DNA from: Deltaproteobacteria bacterium
Lineage (GTDB): Bacteria; Myxococcota_A; UBA796; UBA2385
Assembly: GCA_018401435.1 (NCBI GenBank)
Contig: JAGYJW010000016.1
Coordinates: 1 to 64,000, forward strand
Direction: 5' to 3'
DNA: 64,000 bases
In this document: positions 26,908 to 37,604 of the stretch, in pieces
Numbering within the stretch: position 1 is the first letter of the stretch
Layout of the letters: each line of letters opens with the position of its first letter
Program-made: the position numbers and the translations under genes
Notes under the pieces: generated by a model
Told to the model about the DNA's origin: nothing
Seen by the model: only the letters and a program-made list of their open reading frames with translations
Database searches by the model: none

Positions 26908-28536
26908 TCAGCGATGGAAGGGGTAGGTCCAGTCGGTGGGCGGGCTCAGGTTCTCCTTGATGGTGCGCGGGCTGACCCAGCGCTGCAGGTTCAAGGTGCT
27001 GCCCGCCTTGTCGTTGGTGCCGCTGCCCCGGGCGCCGCCAAAGGGCTGCTGGCCCACCACGGCGCCGGTGGGCTTGTCGTTGATGTAGAAGTTGCCGGCG
27101 GCCTGGCGGAGCGTGGCGGCCGCCTGTCGGATCGCGGCGCGGTCGCGGGCGAAGACAGCCCCGGTGAGGGCGTAGGGGCTGGTGCGATCCACGGTCTTGA
27201 GCACCGAGTCCCAGGCGCCTTCGGGGTAGACGAAGGTGGTCATGACGGGGCCGAAGATCTCCTCTTCCATCAGCCGATGGTGGGGGTCGTCGGTCTCAAA
27301 GAGGGTGGGCTGGACGAACCAGCCGGTGCGGTCGTCGGTGCTGCCGCCGGCCAGCAACCGGGCGCTGTCACGCCCGTGCTGAATGAAGGCGCGGTGCTTG
27401 TTGAAGGCCCGCTGGTCGATCACCGGTCCGATGAAGTTGCTGAAGTCGCGGGGGTCGCCCATCTTCATGGCGGCCATGCCGGCAACGACCTGGTCGCGGA
27501 CCTGGGGCCACAGGCTGTCGGGCACATAGAGGCGGCTGGCGGCGCTGCACTTCTGGCCCTGGAATTCGAAGGCGCCCCGCAAGATGGCCACGGCAAGGGC
27601 TTCGGGATCAGCAGAGGCATGGGCGAGGATGAAGTCCTTGCCGCCAGTCTCGCCGACGATGCGCGGGTAGGTGCGGTAGCCTTGGATGTTGGCGCCGATC
27701 TGCCGCCACATGTGCTGGAAGGTGGGGGTGCTGCCGGTGAAATGCAGGCCCGCGAGGTGGGGGCTGGCCAGGACCGGATCCCCCACATCGGCGCCGTGGC
27801 CGGGCAAGAAGTTGATCACCCCCGCCGGAAAGCCCGCCTCTTCGAGCAGCTGCATGCCGACCCAGGCGCTGTGCAGCTGGGTGGTGGAGGGCTTCCACAG
27901 GGCGACATTGCCCATCAGGGCGGGTGCGGTGGGCAGGTTCAGGGCGATGCTGGTGAAGTTGAAGGGCGTGACGGCAAAGACGAAGCCTTCGAGGGGGCGC
28001 AGGTCCGTGCGGTTCCAGACGCCGGGGCTGTTGGCCGGGGGCTGGGACTCCAGCATCTGTCGGCCAAAATAGACGTTGAAGCGCCAGAAGTCGATGAGTT
28101 CACAGGCGGCGTCGATGTCGGCCTGGTGGCAATTCTTGCCCTGTCCCAACATGGTCGCGGCGTTGAGGCGATCGCGCCAGGGGCCGGCTAGCAGCTCGGC
28201 GGCGCGCAGCAGGACGGCGGCGCGGTCCTCCCAGGCCAGGTCGGACCAGCCGGCCTGGGCCTGCACGGCGGCGTCCATGGCGGCCTGAATCAGGGCGGGC
28301 GTGGGCAGGTGGGCCCGGGCCAGGACGTGGCCGTGGTCGGCCGGCATGGTGACATCGACGGTGTCGCCGGTGTAGTGGCGCTCACCGCCAATCACGCAGG
28401 GGATCTCGACCACCTCGGCGGCCTGGCGGGCGAGCTCTGCCTGCAACCGGGCGCGATCCGCGCTGCCGGGTGCATAGGGCTGTACGGGCTCATTGACGGG
28501 GAAGGGGACCTGGAAGAGGCCGTCGGAAGCGCGCAT
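26908..28536 (-). CDS. pruA: L-glutamate gamma-semialdehyde (1-pyrroline-5-carboxylate) dehydrogenase
   Basis: This 542-residue aldehyde dehydrogenase oxidises glutamate semialdehyde to glutamate in proline breakdown. Family marks are VTPFNFTSIALNLP, the catalytic Glu region VGETGGKDF and the catalytic Cys in FQGQKCSAASR (C330), then QPFGGARGSGTNDKAG near the end, typical of the P5CDH class. The ATG at 28536 has GGAG at good spacing; the longer frame upstream overlaps the divergent gene and is not used. No proline dehydrogenase domain is fused and none is encoded nearby. Confidence 0.95.
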   Translation of the reverse strand: MRASDGLFQVPFPVNEPVQPYAPGSADRARLQAELARQAAEVVEIPCVIGGERHYTGDTVDVTMPADHGHVLARAHLPTPALIQAAMDAAVQAQAGWSDLAWEDRAAVLLRAAELLAGPWRDRLNAATMLGQGKNCHQADIDAACELIDFWRFNVYFGRQMLESQPPANSPGVWNRTDLRPLEGFVFAVTPFNFTSIALNLPTAPALMGNVALWKPSTTQLHSAWVGMQLLEEAGFPAGVINFLPGHGADVGDPVLASPHLAGLHFTGSTPTFQHMWRQIGANIQGYRTYPRIVGETGGKDFILAHASADPEALAVAILRGAFEFQGQKCSAASRLYVPDSLWPQVRDQVVAGMAAMKMGDPRDFSNFIGPVIDQRAFNKHRAFIQHGRDSARLLAGGSTDDRTGWFVQPTLFETDDPHHRLMEEEIFGPVMTTFVYPEGAWDSVLKTVDRTSPYALTGAVFARDRAAIRQAAATLRQAAGNFYINDKPTGAVVGQQPFGGARGSGTNDKAGSTLNLQRWVSPRTIKENLSPPTDWTYPFHR

Positions 28537-28640
28537 GGGACTCCTGCCGGCGGAGCGGGGCCGTGGCCCCGGGCCGGGGTCGTCCCTAACGCCCGACGGC
28601 CGGGGGGGCATGGCTGCGGCGGTCGGAGTAGGCAGGGGGC

Positions 28641-31088
28641 ATGCGGATCCTGTGGCTGGAGCAGCTTGACCCCGACGATCTCGCCGCAGTGGGCGGCAAG
28701 GGGGCGTCGCTGGCGCGGCTGGCCCAGAAGGGGCTGCCGGTGCCCCCGGGCTTTGTGGTGCCAGCCGCTGCGCTGGAGCAACACCTGCGCCACAATGGGC
28801 TGTGGGAGCGCGCAAAGGCCGGGGTAAACCTCTCTGCTGAGCTGCGGGACGCCCCCCTGCCGCCGACGATCGCCGGGGCCTTGCGTGAGGGGTCGGCCCG
28901 CTTGGGCGCGCTGCTCGCGGTGCGCTCCAGCGGCTTGGAGGAGGATGGCGGACAACACAGCCACGCCGGGCAGTTTCACTCTGAGATCGGGGTGGCGCCC
29001 GGGGATGGGCTGGAGCGCGCCCTGCGGCTGTGCTGGGCCAGCGCCTTTGCGCCCCGGGTCGCGGCCTACCGGGGCCACAGGGCGGGCCTGCCCCGCATGG
29101 CCGTGGTGGTGCAGACCCTGGTGCGGCCCCGGGCCGCCGGGGTGCTCTTCACCATCAACCCCGCCAACGGGTCCTGGCGCGAGATGACCGTCGAGGCCGC
29201 CTGGGGCCTGGGCGAGGCGGTGGTGGGGGGCCGCGTGGTGCCGGACTTCTACCGGGTGCGCCGTCCGCGCCGGACCCCCCGGCCGGTGCAGCGGGTGCTG
29301 GCCCGCGTGCGCCTCGGGGTGGAGGAGCAGGTGACCGGCAGCCAGGATCGCTGGTGGGTGGCCGGTCCCGACGGCGCGACGGAGGCCCCCTTGCCCGCCA
29401 GTCGCCTGGGGCGCCCCTGCCTGGACGAGCCCACCCTGCTGCGCCTCTGCCGCCTGGGGCTGCGGGCCGAGTCCCTGCTGGGCGGGCCCCAGGACGTCGA
29501 GTGGGCGCTGGACGAGGGCGGCACCCTCTTCCTGCTGCAGAGCCGCCCGGTGACGGCTGCGGGCGCGGTGGCCCGGGCGGGCCCCGTGGTGTGGACCCGG
29601 CGCTTTGTGGGAGAGCGCTGGACCGAGCCGGCCACCCCCCTGGGCTGGTCCGAGATGCGCGAGCTGCTGCACAGCTTCATCGCCTACCCAGAGACCAGCC
29701 GTCGGCTGCTGGGGGGCGAGGAGCCCACGCGCCTGGTGCGCAACGCGCCCTACATCAACGCGACGGTCTTCCGGCACCTGGCCTTCAAGGCGCCCGGCGC
29801 CGCGCCGCCGCGCTTCATGCTCGAATTGCTGCCCCCCGCCGAGACCGCCGCCTGGCTGCGCCGGCGGGCGGCTCCCCCAGATCTTGCCGTCTACCGCTCC
29901 ATTCTCGACGAGACCTTCGCCGAGCGCCGCTGGCGGCGCTTCCGCTGGAATCCGCTGACCAACTGGAGAGCCTGGCAGGCCTTTGCGGCGCGGCTGGACG
30001 CCGAGATCGGGGCCATGGGGCCGGTGGCCGACCGCCGCACCGCGCGGCAGCGGGTGGCCACCTGTCGGCTGCTGGCGCGGGATTACATCAAGATCCACAT
30101 CTGCAGCCTGCTCTTTGCCAACATCTTCTACGAGGCCAGCAGCGCCTGGCTCGAGGGCCGGGTGGCGGCCAGCGATGCCGCCCTGCTGCTGCAGCCGCCC
30201 GCCGATACCGCGACCGCGCGCACCAACGCCGCCTTGTGGGAGCTGGGTCGGGGCCGGTTGGACTTGGAGCCCTTCCTGGCCGACTTCGGCCACCGCGCCA
30301 GCAGCTCCTGGGAGCTCTTCTCCCCCCGCTGGCGGGAGCGCCCCGCCCTCGCGCTGGAGCTGGCCCAGTCGGCCGCCCAGGCCGAGGATCCTCGGCCTGC
30401 GGCGGCCCAGCGCCATGCCGCGGTGGCGCTTCGGCTGGCCACCTTGCCCGCGCCCACCGCCGCCCTGGTCCGCCTCACCCGGCGCTACCTGCAGCTGCGC
30501 GAAGACCAGCGCTTCCAATTCGATCGCCTGCTGTGGGCCTGGAAGCAGGCGCTGCTGTGGCTGGAGGCCGACCTGGGGCTGGCCCTGCGCTTTCTGGAGA
30601 AGGACGAGCTGGAGGCCGTCCTGGATGGCAGCCTGTCGCATGATGCGGCGGCGGGCCTCATCGGGCCACGGCAGGCGGCCTTCGCCGCTGAGGAGCGGCG
30701 CTGGGCGGCCGGGGACGAGCCGCCGACCTTCTTGCTGGGGGAGGCCGCCGACGCCGAGGCGCCGCCGGGCCATCGGCTGAGCGGCCAGGGCATCTCGGCG
30801 GGGGTGGTGACCGGCCCGGCGCGCATCCTGCGGGATCTCGGCGACGCGGCCCGCCTGCGGCCCGGCGACATCCTCATCGCCCGGGCCACCGACCCGGGCT
30901 GGACGCCGCTCTTCCATGTGGCCGGGGGCCTGGTGATGGAGCTGGGTGGCATGCTCAGCCACGGGGCGGTGGTGGCGCGCGAATATGGGCTGCCTGCCAT
31001 CGTGGGCGTGCCCGATGTCACCCGGCGGGTGGAGGACGGGCGCATGGTGACCGTCGATGGCAGCCGCGGCGTGCTCTGGCTGCGCTGA
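28641..31088 (+). CDS. PEP-synthase-like phosphotransferase lacking the PEP-binding barrel (rifampicin-phosphotransferase architecture)
   Basis: The 815-residue protein has an N-terminal ATP-grasp pyruvate-phosphate-dikinase-type domain (VGGKGASLARLAQKGLPVPP, AVRSSGLEEDGG, VVQTLVRPRAAGVLFT, LFLLQSRPVT), a divergent middle region (about 320-690) and a C-terminal swivelling phosphohistidine domain with GGMLSHGAVVAREYGLPAIVG, His at about 774. The C-terminal PEP/pyruvate TIM barrel of true PEP synthase is missing. This order, with a variable substrate domain in the centre, is that of rifampicin phosphotransferase and relatives. The acceptor is unknown; drug, lipid or metabolite are all possible. 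It is divergent from pruA with 104 bases between starts. Confidence 0.8.
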   Translation: MRILWLEQLDPDDLAAVGGKGASLARLAQKGLPVPPGFVVPAAALEQHLRHNGLWERAKAGVNLSAELRDAPLPPTIAGALREGSARLGALLAVRSSGLEEDGGQHSHAGQFHSEIGVAPGDGLERALRLCWASAFAPRVAAYRGHRAGLPRMAVVVQTLVRPRAAGVLFTINPANGSWREMTVEAAWGLGEAVVGGRVVPDFYRVRRPRRTPRPVQRVLARVRLGVEEQVTGSQDRWWVAGPDGATEAPLPASRLGRPCLDEPTLLRLCRLGLRAESLLGGPQDVEWALDEGGTLFLLQSRPVTAAGAVARAGPVVWTRRFVGERWTEPATPLGWSEMRELLHSFIAYPETSRRLLGGEEPTRLVRNAPYINATVFRHLAFKAPGAAPPRFMLELLPPAETAAWLRRRAAPPDLAVYRSILDETFAERRWRRFRWNPLTNWRAWQAFAARLDAEIGAMGPVADRRTARQRVATCRLLARDYIKIHICSLLFANIFYEASSAWLEGRVAASDAALLLQPPADTATARTNAALWELGRGRLDLEPFLADFGHRASSSWELFSPRWRERPALALELAQSAAQAEDPRPAAAQRHAAVALRLATLPAPTAALVRLTRRYLQLREDQRFQFDRLLWAWKQALLWLEADLGLALRFLEKDELEAVLDGSLSHDAAAGLIGPRQAAFAAEERRWAAGDEPPTFLLGEAADAEAPPGHRLSGQGISAGVVTGPARILRDLGDAARLRPGDILIARATDPGWTPLFHVAGGLVMELGGMLSHGAVVAREYGLPAIVGVPDVTRRVEDGRMVTVDGSRGVLWLR

Positions 31089-31094
31089 AGCCCT

Positions 31095-31703
31095 TCAGAG
31101 CAGCCGCTCGATGGTGCGTTGGAATTCCAGTCGATCGGCGAGATCGGACAGGTAGTCCATATTCTCGCTGTCCCAGATCATCACGGGGCTGCTGTCGTAG
31201 CGCTCCACCCAGCCCTCGTAGAGCCCGTTGAGGTTCTTGAGGTACTTCGCCGGGATCTCCTGTTCGCTGGCCCGACCCCGCCGACGGATGCGGCGCCGGA
31301 TCGCCCGCACCGAGCACCGCAGGTAGATCAGCAGATCGGGCGGCTGCAGGGCCGAGCGCATGGTCTGGTAGAGCTCCATATAGGTCGCGTAGTCGCGCTC
31401 GCTGATGTGGCCGCCCCGGCGCAGATTCGTGCAGAAGATCTCGGCGTCTTCGTAGATGGTGCGGTCCTGGACGATGGTGCCCTCGATGCCCGAGAGGCCC
31501 ATGTGCAGGCGGAATTTGTGGGTCAGGAAGTAGAGCTGGCTGTGAAAGGCCCAGCGGTCCATGTCCTGGTAGAAGTCGTCCAGGTAGGGGTTGTCCGCGA
31601 AGGGCTCGTAGACCGGCTGAAAGCCGTAGCGGCGATGCAGGAAGTCCACGAGGGAGGACTTGCCCACGCCCATATTTCCAGCGACTGCGATGAACTTCTT
31701 CAC
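31095..31703 (-). CDS. Deoxynucleoside kinase
   Basis: A 202-residue salvage kinase that phosphorylates deoxynucleosides (deoxyadenosine, deoxyguanosine or deoxycytidine). It shows the P-loop GNMGVGKSS (9-17), the substrate-binding Glu in YEPFADNPYLDDFY, QDRTIYEDAEIF with the DR pair and the LID arginines in RCSVRAIRRRIRRRG. Start codon GTG with AGGGG upstream. It converges on the PEP-synthase-like gene with only 6 bases between stops. Confidence 0.9.
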   Translation of the reverse strand: MKKFIAVAGNMGVGKSSLVDFLHRRYGFQPVYEPFADNPYLDDFYQDMDRWAFHSQLYFLTHKFRLHMGLSGIEGTIVQDRTIYEDAEIFCTNLRRGGHISERDYATYMELYQTMRSALQPPDLLIYLRCSVRAIRRRIRRRGRASEQEIPAKYLKNLNGLYEGWVERYDSSPVMIWDSENMDYLSDLADRLEFQRTIERLL

Positions 31704-31721
31704 GGGGGCCCCTGGCCGCGC

Positions 31722-33169
<1,448 letters not shown>

Positions 33170-33218
33170 CCTGAGGACCTCGGGCGAGGGGTGGGCAATC
33201 CGTTATCGTGGCGCACCT

Positions 33219-34934
33219 GTGGCTCCCACTCCGCCCCTCTCCCCCCGCGAGCGCTGGATCACAGCCCTCACGGGGCTGGTCACCCTGGTCCTCTTCCTGC
33301 TGCCGGCGGGGCTGGGCCCGCGGGTGATCGTGGGCGACCCCTTGGGGGAGACCGACAACCACCTGTGGATGTTCTGGCGGGCCCTCAGCCGGCTGCCCGA
33401 GCCGGTCGCCAACCTGCCCGACGGTGTGCCCATCCCGCTGATGGACCCCTTCAACCTTCCTTTCTATGCGGTGGGCGGCTGGTTGGATCCGGTGCTGGGC
33501 TGGTGGAGCCTGCGGATCTTCAACGAGGCGCTGGCCCTGTGGGGCGGCCTGGTGCTCTGCCGCCTCTTCGCGGGGGAGCGCGGGGCCCGGGTGGGCATGG
33601 TGGCCCTGGGCAGCGCGCCGCTGCTGGCGGGCCTCTTCGACTTCGGCATCACCGAGGGCTGGCCGCTGGGCCTCTTCGCGCTGCACCTCGCAGCGCTGGT
33701 GCAGCATGGGCGCCAGGGGCGGGCCTGGACCGCGGTGGCCGCCGGCCTCAGCCTGGGCCTGATCGGGCTCTGCGGCTGGTATTTCGCGCTCTTTGGCCTG
33801 CTGACTGACGCCCTGGTGGTGCCGGCCCTGCTGTGGCGCCACCGCCGGCCCGGCCTGCTCTTGCAGGGGCTGCTGGCCCTCGCCATGGTGCTGCCGCGCT
33901 TCCTGGCCTTTCGGGCGGTGCAGGGGCAGTGGGCGCACCGCTGGTATCCGCCGGCGGCCAACCCGCCGGGCTACCGCGAAGGCTGGATGGACATCACGGT
34001 TCGCGGCACCGATCTGTTCAAGATGATCCTGCCCCACCCCGAGGTCCTGCACCCGGGCAAGTCCAGCTACCTCGGCCTGGTGCTGTTGGCGCTGGTGGGT
34101 CTGGGGCTGCTGCGGCGCCGCCGGCAGGTGGGGGCCCTGCTGCTGGCTGCGGCGCCCTTTCTGGTGTTGGCGATGGGCTACTGGCCCACCGTCGCGGGCC
34201 ACACGGTGGGCATCCCCGGCCCGCCCTTCTACCTGGTGAAGCTGGTCCCCTCCTTGTTGGGGCTCAGCCACTGGGAGCGCGCCATGGCGGGGGCGCTGCC
34301 CTTTCTTGCGGTGGCGGCGGCGGTGGCGGTGGAGGCCTGGCCCCGGCTGGCGCGGGGCTGGTGGCTGGTCGCGGCCCTGGTGCTGGCCGATGGCCTGGCC
34401 TTCTCAGGCGCCTCCTGGCCGCGCGGGGTCTATCGCGTGGATCTGCCGGCCGGGCTGGAGACCCTGCCCGGCCAGGACGGCCTGATACAGCTGCCTTTCG
34501 ACAATAACCGCGAGCCCTTCTCCACCGATCCCGCCCGCACCTACAACCGCTGGCAGGTGGCCCTCAACCGGCCGGTGTCCGAGAACTACGAGGGTCCAGA
34601 TGCTGTGCTGTTCCGGTCCCGGCTGATCGCCGCTGCGCAGGCGCGCTGCCGGCTGCGCGACACCCTGCCGCCCTACTACCAGCCCCCGCCCGACATGCGG
34701 AACCCGCCGCCGCCCTCGGGGGCGGCCCTGGACGGAGAGCTGCGCCTGCTGCGCGGCTGGGGCTATGGCTGGGTGGTCCTGCACCGGGGGCGGTGCCCGG
34801 CGGCGGCACCCACCATTCAGCTGCTGGACGCCGCCTTGGGGCCCGGCCGGGAGCTGGCCGGGGGCGATTGGGCCTGGCCCCTGCCGGCCTTGGCCGCCCC
34901 AGACGCCAAGAGGCCCCCGGACGGGGGCCCCTGA
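33219..34934 (+). CDS. Polytopic membrane protein, glycosyltransferase-C-like
   Basis: A 571-residue protein with about ten hydrophobic helices (ITALTGLVTLVLFLLPAGLG first) and a soluble C-terminal region of about 150 residues with QLPFDNNREPFSTDP. An early conserved-looking ETDNHLWMFW segment in the first external loop resembles the acidic loop of GT-C enzymes, which use lipid-linked sugars, but this is only an architectural likeness. Start GTG at 33219 is the best in-frame choice after the divergent regulator's start (33169), which leaves only a short promoter region. I do not recognise the family with certainty. Confidence 0.6.
   Translation: MAPTPPLSPRERWITALTGLVTLVLFLLPAGLGPRVIVGDPLGETDNHLWMFWRALSRLPEPVANLPDGVPIPLMDPFNLPFYAVGGWLDPVLGWWSLRIFNEALALWGGLVLCRLFAGERGARVGMVALGSAPLLAGLFDFGITEGWPLGLFALHLAALVQHGRQGRAWTAVAAGLSLGLIGLCGWYFALFGLLTDALVVPALLWRHRRPGLLLQGLLALAMVLPRFLAFRAVQGQWAHRWYPPAANPPGYREGWMDITVRGTDLFKMILPHPEVLHPGKSSYLGLVLLALVGLGLLRRRRQVGALLLAAAPFLVLAMGYWPTVAGHTVGIPGPPFYLVKLVPSLLGLSHWERAMAGALPFLAVAAAVAVEAWPRLARGWWLVAALVLADGLAFSGASWPRGVYRVDLPAGLETLPGQDGLIQLPFDNNREPFSTDPARTYNRWQVALNRPVSENYEGPDAVLFRSRLIAAAQARCRLRDTLPPYYQPPPDMRNPPPPSGAALDGELRLLRGWGYGWVVLHRGRCPAAAPTIQLLDAALGPGRELAGGDWAWPLPALAAPDAKRPPDGGP
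34912..34929. terminator. Hairpin at the 3' end of the membrane-protein gene
   Basis: GGCCCCC and GGGGGCC flank GGAC, a 7-bp G/C stem in the last codons of the plus-strand gene and before the convergent small gene's stop. No T run follows on either side, so it may be only a weak bidirectional terminator. Confidence 0.35.
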
Positions 34935-34982
34935 GGCACAGCTGGGGCCGGCGCGGGTGGCGCCTGACCTTGCCCGCTGGGG

Positions 34983-35150
34983 CTACTCGGCCTGCAGGGT
35001 GCCCAGGTCCAGCGGCGCGGCCCCGGCATCGGCCGTGGCGGCGAAGATGGCGGTGACGGCCAGCCAGCCAAAGGCCAGCAGCAGGAAGGCGTTGAGCAGC
35101 GGCGAGGTGGAGGGGGTCTCCTCGTGCTTGACGGTGAGCGAGCGGGCCAT
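34983..35150 (-). CDS. Small single-pass membrane protein (55 residues)
   Basis: ATG at 35150 with TGGAG upstream gives MARSLTVKHEETPS, one helix (LLNAFLLLAFGWLAVTAIFAA) and a short acidic tail ending LGTLQAE. A longer in-frame start at 35276 would add 42 residues with no signal and is rejected. No family recognised. The size and layout resemble small cytochrome-oxidase-associated or stress membrane peptides, without specific evidence. Confidence 0.6.
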   Translation of the reverse strand: MARSLTVKHEETPSTSPLLNAFLLLAFGWLAVTAIFAATADAGAAPLDLGTLQAE

Positions 35151-35460
35151 GGGAACTCCAGGAGACAGCGGCAGAGGAGGAGGGGCAGCGGGGCGAAGGT
35201 AGGACATGTCCGTGGACACGTCAAGAGTAACTTTCACCTGTCTTCGAAGTCCTCTCGACCCCCAGAGACGTAGCAAAGGGCATGCCAGCCCGGCCCATGT
35301 GGCAGAGTCCAGCGAAAATATGCTTTACACCTGTGTAAGTCCCACCCTTGCCGGGTGCTGTCCGTCTTTGTTCTGAGTCGATTCACCGCAGCTTGATGCG
35401 GCGATGCGCCGTATCGCAGCAGGGCTGGCCGGACGGGGGCCCCGATCTTAGAGGCCGCCC
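35151..35460. other. Divergent intergenic region, 310 bp
   Basis: It separates the minus-strand small membrane gene from the plus-strand TPR gene, so it should hold two promoters. The middle (about 35215-35345) is noticeably richer in A and T than its surroundings (for example AATATGCTTTACACCTGTGTAAG near 35318), which fits a regulatory region. No operator with clear symmetry is identified apart from the short TTACAC-x-TGTGTAA dyad at about 35323-35338. Confidence 0.4.
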
Positions 35461-35769
35461 ATGACGGCGCACGAAGACGGTCGAGTCGCAACCCTGCATG
35501 CCCGCTTGATGGAGTCCACCGACTCGACCGAACGCGCGCGCATCCATCTGGAGCTGGGGCGCATCGCCCTGCGAGACGGCCGCTTGGACGTGGCCGTGCG
35601 CCACTTCAAAGAGGCGCTGCTCCTGGATGCCAGACTGGAGGCGGCGCGGCAGATCCTGGCCGACCTGGGCGAAGGATCGCGCCTCTCGACGCAAACTGGC
35701 GGACGGCGCGCGGCCGTGCGCCAGCTGTTGGCTCAGGTGGGCCGGCGGGGCCGGCGCTCGGGGTCCTGA
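35461..35769 (+). CDS. Small TPR-like protein
   Basis: A 102-residue protein with one to two tetratricopeptide units (ARIHLELGRIALRDGRLDVA, VRHFKEALLLDARLEAARQI) and a basic C-terminus (RRAAVRQLLAQVGRRGRR). TPRs mediate protein contacts; partner unknown. It converges on the 36 kb secreted-protein gene with 34 bases between stops. Confidence 0.7.
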   Translation: MTAHEDGRVATLHARLMESTDSTERARIHLELGRIALRDGRLDVAVRHFKEALLLDARLEAARQILADLGEGSRLSTQTGGRRAAVRQLLAQVGRRGRRSGS

Positions 35770-35803
35770 ACCCGCATCGGGGTGCTGGACCGGGCGGCCA
35801 CGC

Positions 35804-36937
35804 TCAGGGCAGGCGCAGGCCCTTCTCGCTCTGGGTCTTCACCTCGTAGCCCTTCTCGACCAGGCCCTGGCTGATGCTCTCGACCCAGGGGTCGATCTCC
35901 TTGCTGGACTTGACCGGCTCGGAGGTGAAGGACACCGCCCACTCGCCGCCCTCGGCGGTGCACTTGCCCAGCTTGGGCTTGAAGGTGCGCATGGGGCCGC
36001 TGGCATCCTGGAAGATCAGCCAGCGGCGGCCGGGCTCGATCACCTCGGCCACGTGGATGATGGCGGTCTTGGTGCCCTTGCAGTCGGCCATCTCCATCGC
36101 GGCGCCGCCATAGAGGAAGCCGCCGCCGCTCTGCACGCGGTCCGGGTAGATGGCCGGCAGCAGCTTGGCGGCCGCGGCCTGCGAGCCCGAGTTGGCGAGG
36201 CGATCGGCCACGGCGCGGGCCTTGTCCGGTGCCACCGCCCGGGCGACCTCGATGAGGGCGGATTCGAGGGCGGCCTGGTCCTCGGTGCTGAGGGCCTCGC
36301 CGAGGCTGGGGGCGACCGCCTCGTCCATCTTGATGAGGATGGCGTCGTAGGGACCGTTCTCGGCGGCAAGCGCCGCGGCCTTGGCCAGGGTGGGCAGGGC
36401 CGCGGAGCGCTTCTTCTGGACGTAGACGGCCAGCAGGGCGTTGAACTTGTCGTCAAAGACCCGGTTGGGCGGCGTGGCGACCTGCTTCTCCATCCATTCG
36501 AGCATGGCGGGCGCGTCGCAGGCCACATATGCGTCGTCCCACTGCTGGAAGTCGATGTCCCGCAGGCCGAAATAGGCGCCCTGCAGGAAGCTGACGACCT
36601 TTTCGGAGCCGCCGCAGGACTCACCGACGCGCTGGGCGACCTCGTCCCGGGCGTCGTAGTCCTTGATCTTGCTGAGCTGCTGCCACACCGGGTTCCAGAC
36701 GTCGGCTTCGATCGAAGCCGAGGACAGGGCAACCAGGCTGTCGGCGTCGGTCGCCTTGGCCATGAACTTGCCGTAGTTGTCCTCGGCGACGGTCTTGTCG
36801 CACTTGGCGAGGGCCGAAAACGCAGTCGCGATGGCCTCGCCCTGGGCGCTGTCGACCTTCTTGAGCAGGCTGTCACAGCTGGCAGCCTCGGCGGGGCTGG
36901 CCTGGAAAAGGAGGCCGAAGGCGAGGGAAGTGAGCAT
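35804..36937 (-). CDS. Exported protein of unknown function
   Basis: The 377-residue protein has a signal peptide (MLTSLAFGLLFQASPAEA/A) and a predicted all-helical middle with HEAT-like pairs (ALPTLAKAAALAAENG, LIEVARAVAPDKARAVADRL), then a C-terminal beta-type domain (AIIHVAEVIEPGRRWLIFQD, KGYEVKTQSEKGLRLP). Cys residues near 21, 46, 107 and 138 could form disulfides in the periplasm. GAGGAG lies before the ATG. No family recognised; divergent from the small secreted protein at 37241. Confidence 0.65.
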   Translation of the reverse strand: MLTSLAFGLLFQASPAEAASCDSLLKKVDSAQGEAIATAFSALAKCDKTVAEDNYGKFMAKATDADSLVALSSASIEADVWNPVWQQLSKIKDYDARDEVAQRVGESCGGSEKVVSFLQGAYFGLRDIDFQQWDDAYVACDAPAMLEWMEKQVATPPNRVFDDKFNALLAVYVQKKRSAALPTLAKAAALAAENGPYDAILIKMDEAVAPSLGEALSTEDQAALESALIEVARAVAPDKARAVADRLANSGSQAAAAKLLPAIYPDRVQSGGGFLYGGAAMEMADCKGTKTAIIHVAEVIEPGRRWLIFQDASGPMRTFKPKLGKCTAEGGEWAVSFTSEPVKSSKEIDPWVESISQGLVEKGYEVKTQSEKGLRLP

Positions 36938-37240
36938 GAGACTCCTCAGTGGGTGCCGAGAATCGGGATGCGATGCGGGGGGTCAGGCGGTCGCCCGACG
37001 GCGCCGGCCACCTAGCGGATTGTCCGGTGGGCGTCGAGGCGGGCAGGTTGCGGCCCCGCACCGCCTTCCTGCCGCATCTCCGACACGCCCCGCCCCCGCT
37101 TGCATCCCACCGGGCTCTTACGCCCGCATTGCAGGCGCCCTCGGGCGGCACTACAGTTGAAGGGTCTCCGGCCTTGGCGGCCGGTCTCCCGCTTCTCCCC
37201 GCCGCGGCCACGCGCCCGGCCCCTCTCCGTGGAGTCTGCC
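36938..37240. other. Divergent intergenic region, 303 bp
   Basis: Lies between two divergently transcribed genes for exported proteins and must carry both promoters. It is GC-rich. No operator, RNA gene or repeat is recognised; ORFs through it are extensions of the flanking genes. Confidence 0.4.
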
Positions 37241-37492
37241 ATGAAGAAGCTCATCGGCGTTTTCGCTGTCCTCGGCCTCAGCACCGGCCTCGCCTTTGCC
37301 GACGACGAGGCCCCTCCGGCCCCGGCCGCCGACAAGCCCGTCGCCGAAGACTGCAGCAAGCTCGAAGCCGACGCCAAGGCCAAGTGCGAGGCCGATCAGG
37401 CCGCCGCTGCCGCGGCTCCGGTCCAGAAGGGCAGCAAGCTGCAGCCCTCGACCGACAACCACATGGAATCACTGAACGAAGACAACAATTGA
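37241..37492 (+). CDS. Small exported Ala/Asp-rich protein
   Basis: An 83-residue product: signal peptide MKKLIGVFAVLGLSTGLAFA/DD, then an Ala/Pro/Asp-rich mature part with two Cys (EDCSKLEADAKAKCEADQ) and a tail DNHMESLNEDNN. GGAG precedes the ATG at suitable spacing; the upstream ATG at 37100 is rejected because it would bury the signal peptide. Probably periplasmic; function unknown. A direct repeat of GAGCGCGGGCCC-like sequence follows the stop (about 37506 and 37567). Confidence 0.7.
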   Translation: MKKLIGVFAVLGLSTGLAFADDEAPPAPAADKPVAEDCSKLEADAKAKCEADQAAAAAAPVQKGSKLQPSTDNHMESLNEDNN

Positions 37493-37604
37493 CGCGTCGG
37501 ATCGGAGCGCGGGCCCCTCGCCGCAGCCTCCGGTCCCCGCCGCCTTCCGGGCCCGCCTCCTTCAGGGAGCGCGGGCCCGCTGCTTTCCGGGCCCGGCCCG
37601 CGGT

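Noticed and set aside
33219..34934. Start of the membrane protein at 31119 as the open frame allows
   Set aside because: The upstream 700 codons run antisense to the deoxynucleoside kinase and the sigma-54 regulator, whose motifs are clear on the other strand.
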